Assembly (NCBI GenBank): GCA_022837505.1
Contig: JALHFZ010000005.1
Span: forward strand, 60,011 to 105,500
Direction of reading: 5' to 3'
DNA from: Synergistaceae bacterium
GTDB taxonomy: Bacteria; Synergistota; Synergistia; Synergistales; Aminobacteriaceae
Length of the DNA stretch: 45,490 nt
Shown here: piece after piece, positions 16,612 through 24,675 of the stretch
Layout of the letters: each line of letters opens with the position of its first letter
How positions within the stretch are numbered: position 1 is the stretch's first letter
Made by a program: the position numbers and the translations under genes
The notes under the pieces: generated by a model
The model's database searches: none
What the model was told of the DNA's origin: nothing
What the model saw: only the letters and a program-made list of their open reading frames with translations

Positions 16612-17895
16612 ATGAGCATGATTCTTGGAGTTCATGGACGGGAAATTATCGATTCCCGGGGAAACCCCACGGTGGAAGTGGAAGTATGGCTCGACAGCGG
16701 GGCGACGGGAAGGGCCTCCGTCCCATCGGGGGCGTCCACTGGCACCTATGAGGCGGTGGAGCTCCGGGACGGCGGACAGCGGTACGGCGGCAAGGGCGTC
16801 ATGAAGGCCGTGAATGCCGTGAATGAGAGAATTGCCCCGGAGATCACCGGGATGGATGCCGATGACCAGGCTGAACTTGACTCCGCCCTCATCGAACTGG
16901 ATGGAACTCCCAACAAGGGAGAGCTGGGGGCCAACGGAATTCTCGGAGTCTCCCTGGCGGCCGCCCGGGCAGCCGCGGCTGACCACGATCTCTCCCTGTG
17001 GTCCTGGATCGGAGGGCTCGGCCCCTTCTCCCTTCCGACCCCCATGATGAACGTCATCAACGGCGGAGCCCATGCGGACAATAATGTGGACATTCAGGAG
17101 TTCATGATCGTCCCCCACGGAGCAGAGACCTTTCAGGAGGCCCTGCGGATGGGGGTCGAGACCTACCACGTCCTGAAGAAGACGATCAACTCCAGGGGGT
17201 ACAGCACGGCGGTAGGAGACGAGGGAGGGTTCGCCCCCGACCTGAAGAGCAACTCCGAGGCGATCGACCTGATCCTCGAGGCAGTGGAAAGGGCGGGGTA
17301 TGCTCCCGGAAAGGATATCAGCATCGCCATCGACGCCGCCGCCTCTGAATTTCTCCGGGACGGAAAGTATCACTTTGCCTCGGAGAACAAGATCTTCTCT
17401 CCCGAGGAGATGGTCTCCTACTATGAAGGGTTGTGCGAAAAATACCCCATCCTCTCCATTGAGGACGGCATGGGGGAGGACGACTGGACAGGGTGGGCTC
17501 TCATGACAGCCCGCCTCGGCAAGAAAATCCAGATTGTGGGGGACGACCTCTTCGTCACCAATCCGGAAAAGCTCCGCCGGGGGATTGAGGAGGGAATTGC
17601 CAACGCGATTCTCATCAAGCTCAACCAGATCGGCACCCTTTCGGAGACCCTGAACGTCATCGCCCTGGCGAAACGCTACGGCTACGGCACGGTCATCTCC
17701 CACCGATCAGGAGAGACGGATGACGCCTTCATCAGCGACCTTGCGGTCGGGACGGGAGCCGGTCAGATCAAGACGGGCGCTCCGGCCCGGATCGACCGGG
17801 TGGCGAAATACAACCAGCTTCTGAGGATTGCCGAGGATCTCGAGCGGGCCCCCTATGCGCGCCTCTCCGAGTTCAGGGGAAATCCCAACAGATAA
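16612..17895 (+). CDS. eno: Enolase
   Basis: 427 residues. It interconverts 2-phosphoglycerate and phosphoenolpyruvate in glycolysis. Catalytic and Mg-binding motifs are present: GDEGGFAPDL, SIEDGMGEDDW, ILIKLNQIGT (catalytic Lys) and SHRSGETDD. The N-terminus (GREIIDSRGNPTVEVEV) aligns with the family when ATG 16612 is used, and GAGGAG stands 8 bases upstream; a second ATG at 16618 is possible. The frame extends upstream into rqcP but encodes no enolase sequence there. Shares the promoter at 16227-16256, with ridA and rex downstream. Confidence 0.98.
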   Translation: MSMILGVHGREIIDSRGNPTVEVEVWLDSGATGRASVPSGASTGTYEAVELRDGGQRYGGKGVMKAVNAVNERIAPEITGMDADDQAELDSALIELDGTPNKGELGANGILGVSLAAARAAAADHDLSLWSWIGGLGPFSLPTPMMNVINGGAHADNNVDIQEFMIVPHGAETFQEALRMGVETYHVLKKTINSRGYSTAVGDEGGFAPDLKSNSEAIDLILEAVERAGYAPGKDISIAIDAAASEFLRDGKYHFASENKIFSPEEMVSYYEGLCEKYPILSIEDGMGEDDWTGWALMTARLGKKIQIVGDDLFVTNPEKLRRGIEEGIANAILIKLNQIGTLSETLNVIALAKRYGYGTVISHRSGETDDAFISDLAVGTGAGQIKTGAPARIDRVAKYNQLLRIAEDLERAPYARLSEFRGNPNR

Positions 17896-17928
17896 AGTGT
17901 CCATACACACTTCGAAGGAGGAATACCA

Positions 17929-18309
17929 ATGAAAAAGATCATCTCCACAGCAAACGCTCCCGCCGCAGTGGGACCTTACAGCCAGGCCGTCAAGGCAGGA
18001 CCCTTTCTCTTCTGTTCCGGCCAGATAGGGGTCGACCCTTCAACAGGGCAGTTTGCCGAAGGGGGCGTGAAGGAGCAGGCAGGGCAGGTAATGAAGAATG
18101 TTCAGGCCGTCCTTGAGGCGGCGGGATATTCTCTGGCAGACGTACTCAAGGCAACGGTTTTCGCAGTGGACATGAATGATTTCTCCACGGTGAACGGAGT
18201 CTACGCCTCTTACTTCGAGCAGGATCCCCCCGCACGCTCCTTTGTCGAAGTAAGCGCCCTTCCGAAAGGAGCCCTGGTGGAAGTTGAAGTCATCGCCTGG
18301 AAAGAATAG
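17929..18309 (+). CDS. ridA: 2-iminobutanoate/2-iminopropanoate deaminase RidA
   Basis: 126 residues, the full length of the YjgF/YER057c/UK114 family. RidA hydrolyses reactive enamine/imine products of PLP enzymes such as threonine dehydratase. N-terminal NAPAAVGPYSQAVKAG, the FCSGQIGVDP stretch, the substrate-binding Arg in PPARSFVEVSALPKGALVEVEVIA and the final acidic residue are all typical. A strong GAAGGAGGAAT site precedes the ATG. The 33-base gap after eno contains a short inverted repeat AAGTGT/ACACTT with no T-run. The 3' end overlaps the apparent rex frame by 26 bases. Confidence 0.95.
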   Translation: MKKIISTANAPAAVGPYSQAVKAGPFLFCSGQIGVDPSTGQFAEGGVKEQAGQVMKNVQAVLEAAGYSLADVLKATVFAVDMNDFSTVNGVYASYFEQDPPARSFVEVSALPKGALVEVEVIAWKE

Positions 18310-18994
18310 CGCCGAAAAAAAAGGAAAAAGAACTCTCCCCTCCTCTCCGCTGGAGGAAGGAGAGAAGCAGAAGATCGCCGAACCCACCATCGAACGGCTC
18401 GTCCAGTACCAGCGTTTTCTGGAGCAGCTGGCGGCAGAGGGGCAGAAGGTCGTCTCCTCTCAGGAGATGGGGGAGGCCCTGTCCTTCAAGGCAAGCCAGG
18501 TCCGCAAGGATCTCTCCTACTTCGGAGAGATCGGAAAGCGGGGCGTGGGGTATCACGTGGACAGGCTCCACAAGCATATCGGTTCGATCCTCTCCTCTCC
18601 GAGACAGTGGTCTATTGCCCTCGCGGGAGTCGGAAAGCTCGGCCAGGCCCTTCTGGGGTACAAACCCTTTCAGAATGAGAAGTTCCAGATCAAGGCCCTC
18701 TTCGATCACAATCCGGCGAAAATCGGAAAGGAAATACGGGGGATCCCCTGCTATTCCCTGGAGGACGCGCCGCGGATCGTCGAGGATGAGAAGATCGAGA
18801 TCCTCATCCTGACCGTCCCCGCCGAGTCGGCCCAGCAGGTCGTCGACAAGGTATCGGAGGCGGAGGGGATCAAGGGCATTTTGAACTTCTCTCCGGTGTC
18901 TATAACCGTTCCGGACCATATCCTCGTGTATGCCGTGGATATCTCCGTGGAACTTGAAAAGCTTCTTTTCTATCTCAAGCACAAAGAGAGCTAG
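18284..18994 (+). CDS. rex: Redox-sensing transcriptional repressor Rex
   Basis: Rex senses the NADH/NAD+ ratio and represses fermentation and respiration genes. The N-terminal winged helix includes SQVRKDLSYFGEIGKRGVGY, the recognition-helix hallmark of the family, followed by a Rossmann fold with the GVGKLGQALLGY dinucleotide loop and the C-terminal domain-swap helix. The start is uncertain. The family N-terminus (about KIAEPTIERL) begins near 18365-18374, but no ATG, GTG or TTG occurs in frame between 18287 and there. The nearest candidate is TTG 18284, inside ridA, giving about 30 extra residues. A purine-rich GGAGGAAGGAG at 18352-18362 might serve a non-canonical start (CTG 18350 or ATC 18374). 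Function is firm, start is not. Confidence 0.88.
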   Translation: MKSSPGKNSAEKKGKRTLPSSPLEEGEKQKIAEPTIERLVQYQRFLEQLAAEGQKVVSSQEMGEALSFKASQVRKDLSYFGEIGKRGVGYHVDRLHKHIGSILSSPRQWSIALAGVGKLGQALLGYKPFQNEKFQIKALFDHNPAKIGKEIRGIPCYSLEDAPRIVEDEKIEILILTVPAESAQQVVDKVSEAEGIKGILNFSPVSITVPDHILVYAVDISVELEKLLFYLKHKES

Positions 18995-18998
18995 CTTT

Positions 18999-19007
18999 TG
19001 GTACAAT
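18999..19007 (+). promoter_or_regulatory. Possible extended -10 promoter of yajC-secD-secF
   Basis: TGG-TACAAT is an extended -10 element just after the rex stop codon, with no good -35. Start of transcription would be near 19014, about 47 bases before yajC. Confidence 0.4.
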
Positions 19008-19060
19008 ATGCGGGGCCGAAAAGCGGTTCCCCATCAAACCCTATCAAGGAGGCGTTGTAA

Positions 19061-19414
19061 TTGGAGCAGCAGTGCGGACAGTTAACGGGCGGAGGGCAGG
19101 GAGGCCTCATGGGAATGCTCTTCCCCCTTGCAATCTTTGTAGTCATCTTCTACTTCTTCATCATCCGGCCCCAGAAGAAGCGGCAGAAGGCTCAGGACAC
19201 CCTTCTTTCCTCCCTGGCACGGGGAGACCAGATCGTCACCATCGGCGGTTTCTTCGGAACCATCCGGGAAGTGAAGGATGACAGCCTTGTGGTGGAAATG
19301 GCCGACGGCGTGAAGATGCGCATCCTCAAGTCGGCGGTTGCCACAAAGAGGGCCCAGACTACCCCTCAGCCGAAGGAGACTGTGACCGTCTCCGGAGAAG
19401 AAGATAAGAACTGA
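19061..19414 (+). CDS. yajC: Preprotein translocase accessory subunit YajC
   Basis: 117 residues. YajC is a small single-span membrane protein that associates with SecDF and SecYEG. A transmembrane helix (about residues 17-36, ending in FYFFIIRPQKKRQK, the family signature) is followed by a small cytoplasmic beta domain (GDQIVTIGGFFGTIREV). The start is TTG with AAGGAGGC 7-8 bases upstream; the ATG at residue 17 would cut into the membrane helix. It lies directly upstream of secD and secF, the standard order. The C-terminal tail is polar and variable. Confidence 0.93.
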   Translation: MEQQCGQLTGGGQGGLMGMLFPLAIFVVIFYFFIIRPQKKRQKAQDTLLSSLARGDQIVTIGGFFGTIREVKDDSLVVEMADGVKMRILKSAVATKRAQTTPQPKETVTVSGEEDKN

Positions 19415-19530
19415 GGACGGAGAAAAGCATCGGTCAGAAAAGCGGAGGGGGCACCGGAAGACGCCCTCTCCGCATAGAGTGATTCCTGTAAAAGAGGTTC
19501 AATTCGCGGAATGTTCAGGAGGGAAAAAAT

Positions 19531-20928
19531 ATGCTCAGACGAGACCGCTGGCGGCTTGGAATAGTCGTCGTAGTGGTGCTTGCGGCCCTGATAACGGTCT
19601 TTCCCATCACAGGGAAGATAAATCTGGGGCTTGACCTCAAGGGCGGAGCTCACATCGTCCTTCAGGCAAAAGAGACAGCCGAGAACAAGGTAACGGAGGA
19701 CAGCATCGAACGGCTTCTCGCCGTTCTTCGGAACAGGGTTGACCAGTACGGCGTGGCCGAACCGGTAATTCAGAGAGAGGGCAGAGACCGGGTGATCGTT
19801 GACCTTCCGGGAATTCAGGATCCCGATGCAGCTCTCGAGCTGATCGGCAAGACTGCCCAGCTTGAATTCCGGGCAGTGGAACAGGCCACTCAGCCTGTTC
19901 CTCCCGGCCCCCAGAGGCCCAACTACGACAGCGACGAAGAATTCCAGCGAGCCCAGGAGCGCTGGACCAAGGCGAAGGAGGACATCGCCTCCATGAAGGA
20001 CACCCTTCAGGAGCGGGGAAAGGCCCTCGAGGGGTCCCTCGTGACACGGGACGAGGAGGGGCGCTACTTCCTTCTCGGCGGGGTTCTGGTGGGAGGGAAG
20101 GAGCTCGTCGACGCCAAAACCCAGTATGACAATCTCGGCCGGGCAGTGGTGAGCATCTCCTTCAGCAGCGAGGGTGCAAAGCTTTTCGACAAGGCTACGG
20201 CTGACAACGTGGGGCGGCAGGTTGCCATCGTCCTTGACGGCATAGTAATATCCGCCCCGGTAGTTCAGGAGCGCATTACAGGGGGAAATGCCCAGATATC
20301 GGGCCGGTTCACCCCCCAGGAGGCGAGCAGGCTTGCCATCATGCTGAGGGCAGGGGCACTCCCCATCGCCGTTGAAGTCATCGAAAACCGCTCTGTAGGC
20401 CCGAGCCTCGGAACGGACTCAATCAACTCCGGTATACGGGCCGGGCTCATAGGAGCTGCTCTTGTTTTTCTCTTCATGCTGCTGTACTACCGCATGCTCG
20501 GCGTTGCGGCCGATGCGGCTCTTGCGGTGACTATCCTGCTTGTCTTTGCCGGACTCATCGCTCTGAAGGCGACCCTGACACTTCCCGGAATCGCGGGAAT
20601 CGTGCTCACCATAGGGATGGCGGTGGACGGCAACGTCCTCATCTATGAGAGAATGAAAGAGGAGATGAAGGCGGGGAAAACCCCCCTGGCGGCTATTGAC
20701 GCCGGATTCAAGAAGGCTCTCTCCAGCATTCTCGACTCGAACATCACGACCCTGATCGCCGCCGGTGTCCTCTTCTACTTTGGCAGCGGTCCCGTGCGGG
20801 GATTCGCGGTGACCCTGAGCGTAGGTATCGTTTCGAGCGTCTTCTGCAACGTCCTCGTAACGCGGACCCTCCTTCAGTATTTCATGGGAGGACGGGGAGC
20901 GGCGGGAACGCTGCTGCGCCGGTCCTAG
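19531..20928 (+). CDS. secD: Protein translocase subunit SecD
   Basis: 465 residues with one N-terminal helix, a periplasmic P1 domain and five C-terminal helices. With SecF it uses the proton motive force to pull exported proteins through SecYEG. Motifs: LGLDLKGGAHIVL near residues 32-44 (D1), FSSEGAKLFDKAT in P1, LPIAVEVIENRSVGPSLG before the membrane part, and GMAVDGNVLIYERMKEE with the helix-4 Asp. A GGAGGG site precedes the ATG. The 116-base gap after yajC holds a 9-bp hairpin (19444-19471, one G-U pair, no T-run). secF follows after 11 bases. Confidence 0.97.
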   Translation: MLRRDRWRLGIVVVVVLAALITVFPITGKINLGLDLKGGAHIVLQAKETAENKVTEDSIERLLAVLRNRVDQYGVAEPVIQREGRDRVIVDLPGIQDPDAALELIGKTAQLEFRAVEQATQPVPPGPQRPNYDSDEEFQRAQERWTKAKEDIASMKDTLQERGKALEGSLVTRDEEGRYFLLGGVLVGGKELVDAKTQYDNLGRAVVSISFSSEGAKLFDKATADNVGRQVAIVLDGIVISAPVVQERITGGNAQISGRFTPQEASRLAIMLRAGALPIAVEVIENRSVGPSLGTDSINSGIRAGLIGAALVFLFMLLYYRMLGVAADAALAVTILLVFAGLIALKATLTLPGIAGIVLTIGMAVDGNVLIYERMKEEMKAGKTPLAAIDAGFKKALSSILDSNITTLIAAGVLFYFGSGPVRGFAVTLSVGIVSSVFCNVLVTRTLLQYFMGGRGAAGTLLRRS

Positions 20929-20939
20929 AGGAGACGATC

Positions 20940-21812
20940 ATGAAAATATTTTTCATAGACTTCATGAAACAGCGCAAGACGGCCCTCCTTATCAGCCTTA
21001 TCCTTATAGTGGCGAGCCTGGGACTGATCGTCACGAAGGGGTTGAATCTCGGAATCGACTTCACCGGCGGCAACGTCGTCCAGGTGGAATTTGCCGAGGC
21101 CGTGCCCGTTGGAGATGTCCGGGAAATTCTCTCCTCCGTCGGCCAGGAGGGTGCCGTAATTCAGGCCTACGGCGACCGGGGAGTCATCATCCGCATCAGC
21201 GCCAACGAAGAAGAGGTCCGCAAGCAGGTGGTGGATGCCCTTCGGGCCCGGGAGGCTGGGATGCAGGTCATCCGTCTCGAGAAGGTCGGCCCGGTCGTCG
21301 GGGCCGAACTCAGAAAAGAGGCGTTCATCGCCCTCCTTCTTGCCCTGGGAGGAATACTGGCCTACATCACCGTTCGTTTCCAGTTCCGCTTTGCCGTCGT
21401 CAGCGTGGCGTCCCTTCTTCATGACGCGGTGATCACCCTCGGGATATTCAGCCTCACGGGGATGGAAATATCCTCCTCCTTCATCGCGGCCATCCTCACT
21501 ATCGTGGGCTACTCTCTCAACGACACCATCGTAGTTCTCGACAGAGTCCGGGAGAACTGGAAGTATATCCGGGAAAAGGGGATCACGGACATGCTCAATA
21601 TGTCCGTCAACCAGACTCTTTCCCGGACGATCAACACCTCCCTCACGACCCTGCTGCCGCTGATCGCCCTGTACCTCTGGGGCGGCCCGGTCCTTCAGAG
21701 CTTCTCCTTCGCACTCCTCATCGGCGTGGTCGTGGGGACCTACAGCTCCGTCTACATCGCCTCAGGGCTCCTGGCGGAGTGGTGGATCAAAGCTCCTCAG
21801 AAAATCCGGTAA
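20940..21812 (+). CDS. secF: Protein translocase subunit SecF
   Basis: 290 residues, usual length. Partner of SecD in the proton-driven export motor. Motifs: NLGIDFTGGNVVQVEF (residues 36-51), the conserved helix region TIVGYSLNDTIVVLDRVREN, and NQTLSRTINTSLTTLLPLIALYLWGG. GAGGAGACGATC provides the ribosome site. It ends the yajC-secD-secF unit; a strong terminator follows at 21840. Confidence 0.97.
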   Translation: MKIFFIDFMKQRKTALLISLILIVASLGLIVTKGLNLGIDFTGGNVVQVEFAEAVPVGDVREILSSVGQEGAVIQAYGDRGVIIRISANEEEVRKQVVDALRAREAGMQVIRLEKVGPVVGAELRKEAFIALLLALGGILAYITVRFQFRFAVVSVASLLHDAVITLGIFSLTGMEISSSFIAAILTIVGYSLNDTIVVLDRVRENWKYIREKGITDMLNMSVNQTLSRTINTSLTTLLPLIALYLWGGPVLQSFSFALLIGVVVGTYSSVYIASGLLAEWWIKAPQKIR

Positions 21813-21839
21813 TTTCGGGATACAACCGGCTGTTCAGAC

Positions 21840-21871
21840 AGGAGGGCCCCAAGGGGGCCCTCCTCTCTTTT
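21840..21871 (+). terminator. Rho-independent terminator after secF
   Basis: Stem of 10-11 bp (AGGAGGGCCCC / GGGGCCCTCCT) with an AAG loop, then a pyrimidine tail ending in TTTT. It separates the Sec genes from the trehalose cluster. Confidence 0.88.
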
Positions 21872-21882
21872 GACTGTCAGTT

Positions 21883-21911
21883 TTGAATACAGAGTGCTTT
21901 TGTGGTATGCT
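21883..21911 (+). promoter_or_regulatory. Promoter of the DUF5752-treT-otsB-otsA operon
   Basis: TTGAAT at 21883-21888, a 17-base spacer and TATGCT at 21906-21911, just after the secF terminator. The predicted start near 21918 leaves a leader of about 63 bases. Confidence 0.55.
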
Positions 21912-21980
21912 GATATTCAATTTTTCGGGCCGAAAAAGAAGAAAGGGGAGTGGAAAGGCCTGTAAAAAGGAGGAATATAC

Positions 21981-22652
21981 ATGGACAACAGGGAAACTAT
22001 CCGTCCCTTCAAATTTATGGAATGCTCTCTTCTGCCCCTGAGCACGGGCATTCGGGTGCAGACCCTTCGGGAACTCAGGGCAGCTTTGCCTTCCGTTCCC
22101 CGGAGCTCCATCTACTATCATTTCTGGGGAAAGATGCTCCGCCCCCATATAGCCGAATCGGAATATATCAATGATTTCGCCTCCTGGGTCGACGGCAGCC
22201 TCGGAGATACGGAGCTTGCCGAGGCCCTGAGCGCCATCAACCCGGTCACCACCGACCTCGGGGAGATTCGCTCCCTCCTGGAGGATATCCTTGACGGCCG
22301 CCTTGAAGAGGATGGTTTTATGAGCTGGAAGAAGAGCGACCGGGAGTTTTACTTCATCGCCTGCAAAAAGCTCATGTTCGACACGGGGAGGGAGACGGAC
22401 TCCCTGAGAAATTTCCCCCTGGCAGTGAAAACCGCAAGCCGGGAGAGCTTCTTCCATCATTTTCTCGATGCCCGAAGACGTTCTTCTGAGGGAAAGGATG
22501 ATTTCTCCCTCTGGCTTGAACAGTTCGGCAGCGAGACCGAGGCTGTCCGCAGGCGCCTCGAAAAGGTCGACTCCTATCTCTTCTCCCTGGGGGAACTTCG
22601 AAACCAGATCGTCTCCATTCTCGAAAAAGGCCTTCTGAAGGAGGGGAAATAA
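21981..22652 (+). CDS. DUF5752 family protein, first gene of the trehalose cluster
   Basis: 223 residues, soluble, no signal peptide or membrane segment. The N-terminal part FKFMECSLLPLSTGIRVQ, SSIYYHFWGKMLRP and EYINDFASWVDGSLGD match what I recall of DUF5752, a family of unknown function often placed beside trehalose-type glycosyltransferases. The pattern is helical, with conserved aromatic and His residues (YYHFW near 45-49). The C-terminal third (about 155-223) is charged and probably a helical bundle. AAGGAGG is 7 bases before the ATG. It is two bases upstream of treT, so the two are surely co-translated. A role as partner or regulator of trehalose enzymes is inference from position only. 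Confidence 0.75.
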   Translation: MDNRETIRPFKFMECSLLPLSTGIRVQTLRELRAALPSVPRSSIYYHFWGKMLRPHIAESEYINDFASWVDGSLGDTELAEALSAINPVTTDLGEIRSLLEDILDGRLEEDGFMSWKKSDREFYFIACKKLMFDTGRETDSLRNFPLAVKTASRESFFHHFLDARRRSSEGKDDFSLWLEQFGSETEAVRRRLEKVDSYLFSLGELRNQIVSILEKGLLKEGK

Positions 22653-22654
22653 CC

Positions 22655-23893
22655 ATGTCTTCCATATTGCAGAAGTACGGCGAGGTCATCGGCTTTCCCG
22701 CCATGGACGGCCTCATGGCCATCGCTGACAGACTCCGGGGGAAAAAAATTGTCCATGTGAACTCCACAAAGGCCGGAGGAGGGGTGGCGGAGATCCTTCT
22801 CTCCATGGTCCCACTCTCCCGGGAACTCGGCCTCGATGTCTCCTGGGAGGTCATAGAGGGGGACGAGGCGTTTTTCGCCTGCACGAAGACCCTCCACAAT
22901 TCCCTTCAGGGGATGTCCGGAGGGCTCTCCGACCTTCAGGGGGAGGCATACATGGAGACGAACAGGAGAAACGCCGAAAGGCTGAGGCCAATCCTGGAAG
23001 AGGCGGATTACGTCTTCATTCACGACCCCCAGCCTGCCGCCCTGCTGAACCTCATGCCGGAAAGAAAGGGCAAATGGGTCTGGCGATGCCATATCGACGT
23101 GAGTGCCCCGAACAGGAGCGTCTGGCGCTTCGTAAAAAAACAGGTGGAGGGGTACGACGCGTCCATCTTCTCCCTCCCTGACTTTGCCCAGCCTCTCCCC
23201 CATCCTCAGTATCTGATCACTCCGAGCATCGACCCCCTGAGCGAAAAAAATATCACCCTTTCGAGGGCCGAGGTCGTACGAACCTGCGAGGACCTGGGGG
23301 TCCCCCTCGACAAGCCCATGATCCTCCAGGTCTCCCGTTTTGACCACTTCAAAGACCCCCTGGGAGTGATCGAAAGCTACCGGATCGCAAAGGAGCACGT
23401 GGATATCCGCCTCGTCCTCGCCGGCGGGGGGGCCACGGACGACCCTGAGGCCGGAGAAGTCCTCGAAAGGGTCAGGGAGGCCGCCGCCGGGGATCCCGAC
23501 ATCTCCGTGCTGCTTCTCCCCTCGGATGCCCACCGGACCATCAACGCCCTCCAGACGGCCTCCGACGTGGTGATGCAGAAGTCAACGAAGGAGGGGTTCG
23601 GCCTTACCGTAAGCGAGGGGATGTGGAAGAAAAAGCCGGTCATCGGCGGAGACGTGGGGGGAATACGCCTGCAGATAATAAACCGCTTCAACGGCTTCCG
23701 GGTCCGTTCTCCCGAGGGGGCCGCCATCCGCATCCGATATCTCCTCACCCACCGGTGGAAACGGGAGCGGATGGGAGTGAACGCCCGCCAGTATGTCCTC
23801 GAAAACTTCCTCATCACCGGACAGCTCCGAAACTACCTCTCCCTGCTCATCTCCCTCGACGGAGGAGAAGGACAATGGGAACGCTGGATTTAA
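22655..23893 (+). CDS. treT: Trehalose glycosyltransferring synthase TreT (GT4)
   Basis: 412 residues, matching the roughly 415 of archaeal TreT. TreT makes trehalose in one reversible step from NDP-glucose and free glucose. Family features: VHVNSTKAGGGVAEIL (about 33-48), VIEGDEAFFACTKTLHNSLQG, VFIHDPQPAALL, WVWRCHIDVSAPN, and SIDPLSEKN in the middle. The C-terminal GT-B half has STKEGFGLTVSEGMWKKKP with the EX7E nucleotide-sugar motif and IGGDVGGIRLQI. It follows the DUF5752 gene by two bases, and its end overlaps otsB by 19 bases. Related GT4 enzymes can act as trehalose phosphorylases, so donor and direction need testing. Confidence 0.88.
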   Translation: MSSILQKYGEVIGFPAMDGLMAIADRLRGKKIVHVNSTKAGGGVAEILLSMVPLSRELGLDVSWEVIEGDEAFFACTKTLHNSLQGMSGGLSDLQGEAYMETNRRNAERLRPILEEADYVFIHDPQPAALLNLMPERKGKWVWRCHIDVSAPNRSVWRFVKKQVEGYDASIFSLPDFAQPLPHPQYLITPSIDPLSEKNITLSRAEVVRTCEDLGVPLDKPMILQVSRFDHFKDPLGVIESYRIAKEHVDIRLVLAGGGATDDPEAGEVLERVREAAAGDPDISVLLLPSDAHRTINALQTASDVVMQKSTKEGFGLTVSEGMWKKKPVIGGDVGGIRLQIINRFNGFRVRSPEGAAIRIRYLLTHRWKRERMGVNARQYVLENFLITGQLRNYLSLLISLDGGEGQWERWI

Positions 23894-24675
23894 TTCCTCC
23901 CGGAGAGGGGATCGCCGACCTTGGTCCCTTCCTCTCATCCTTTCCTTCAGCCCGCCCGCTTCTTGTAAGCGACTATGACGGCACCCTGGCCCCCTTCCGC
24001 AGGGAGAGGGGAGAGGCCCTTCCCGGAGAAGATGTCCGCTCCCTGCTCACGGAGATTGCAAAGAAGGGGGGGGAGATCGTGATCCTCTCGGGAAGAAGGG
24101 CGGAGGAGGTCGCCCTCCTCCTTGACCTCCCCCTCGAAATCTGGGGAAGCCACGGGTGGGAGCGCAGAACGGCCGGAGGGTGTATTACCTCCCCCCCTCT
24201 CTCCGGGCAAAACAGGGAAAGCCTGAAATCCCTCCGCCGGGAGCTGTCTGTTTTTCCGGAGGATGCCCTTGAGATCAAACCCATCTCCTGTGCCCTCCAC
24301 TGGCGCGGCCGGCCCAGGGTGCAGGAGCTGTATGCCCTTCGGGAGGAAGATCTGGCCTCGTCGGCGCGAAAGGAAGGGTTCCAGGTCCTTCCCTTCAGCG
24401 GAGGGGTCGAATTCCGCCTCCCCCTCGCGTCGAAGAGGACCGCCATGGAATCGATCCTGAACAGGAAGTCCCCCCGGGATCCGGTGTGCTATCTGGGGGA
24501 CGACCTGACCGATGAGGATGCTTTTGAGGCCCTCCGGGGAAGGGGGCTCGGGGTACTCGTGGCTGAGGAACCCCGCCCTTCGGCCGCTCAAATGTGGATT
24601 TCCCCCTCCTCGGTCACAACTTTTCTCGCCCTCTGGAGGGATGGACTGAAGGGAAGGGGAGAGAGAATAGGATGA
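23875..24675 (+). CDS. otsB: Trehalose-6-phosphate phosphatase OtsB
   Basis: 266 residues, HAD superfamily. It removes phosphate from trehalose-6-phosphate. HAD motif I DYDGTLAPF (nucleophile Asp33, acid Asp35), motif II ILSGRRAEEV, and motif IV GDDLTDEDAF (about 208-217) are intact, as is the TPP-specific LEIKPISCALHWR. ATG 23875 was chosen because GGAGGAGAAGGA lies just upstream and the family N-terminus follows; the frame is open further upstream inside treT. It overlaps treT by 19 bases and otsA by ATGA at 24672-24675, so translation is coupled both ways. Confidence 0.93.
   Translation: MGTLDLIPPGEGIADLGPFLSSFPSARPLLVSDYDGTLAPFRRERGEALPGEDVRSLLTEIAKKGGEIVILSGRRAEEVALLLDLPLEIWGSHGWERRTAGGCITSPPLSGQNRESLKSLRRELSVFPEDALEIKPISCALHWRGRPRVQELYALREEDLASSARKEGFQVLPFSGGVEFRLPLASKRTAMESILNRKSPRDPVCYLGDDLTDEDAFEALRGRGLGVLVAEEPRPSAAQMWISPSSVTTFLALWRDGLKGRGERIG

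Noticed and set aside
17895..17912. Inverted repeat AAGTGT/ACACTT between eno and ridA as a Rex operator or terminator
   Set aside because: Does not match the Rex consensus and has no T-run.
19444..19471. Hairpin GGAGGGGGC/GCCCTCTCC between yajC and secD as a terminator
   Set aside because: No T-run follows and secD lies in the same unit; at most an RNA stability element.
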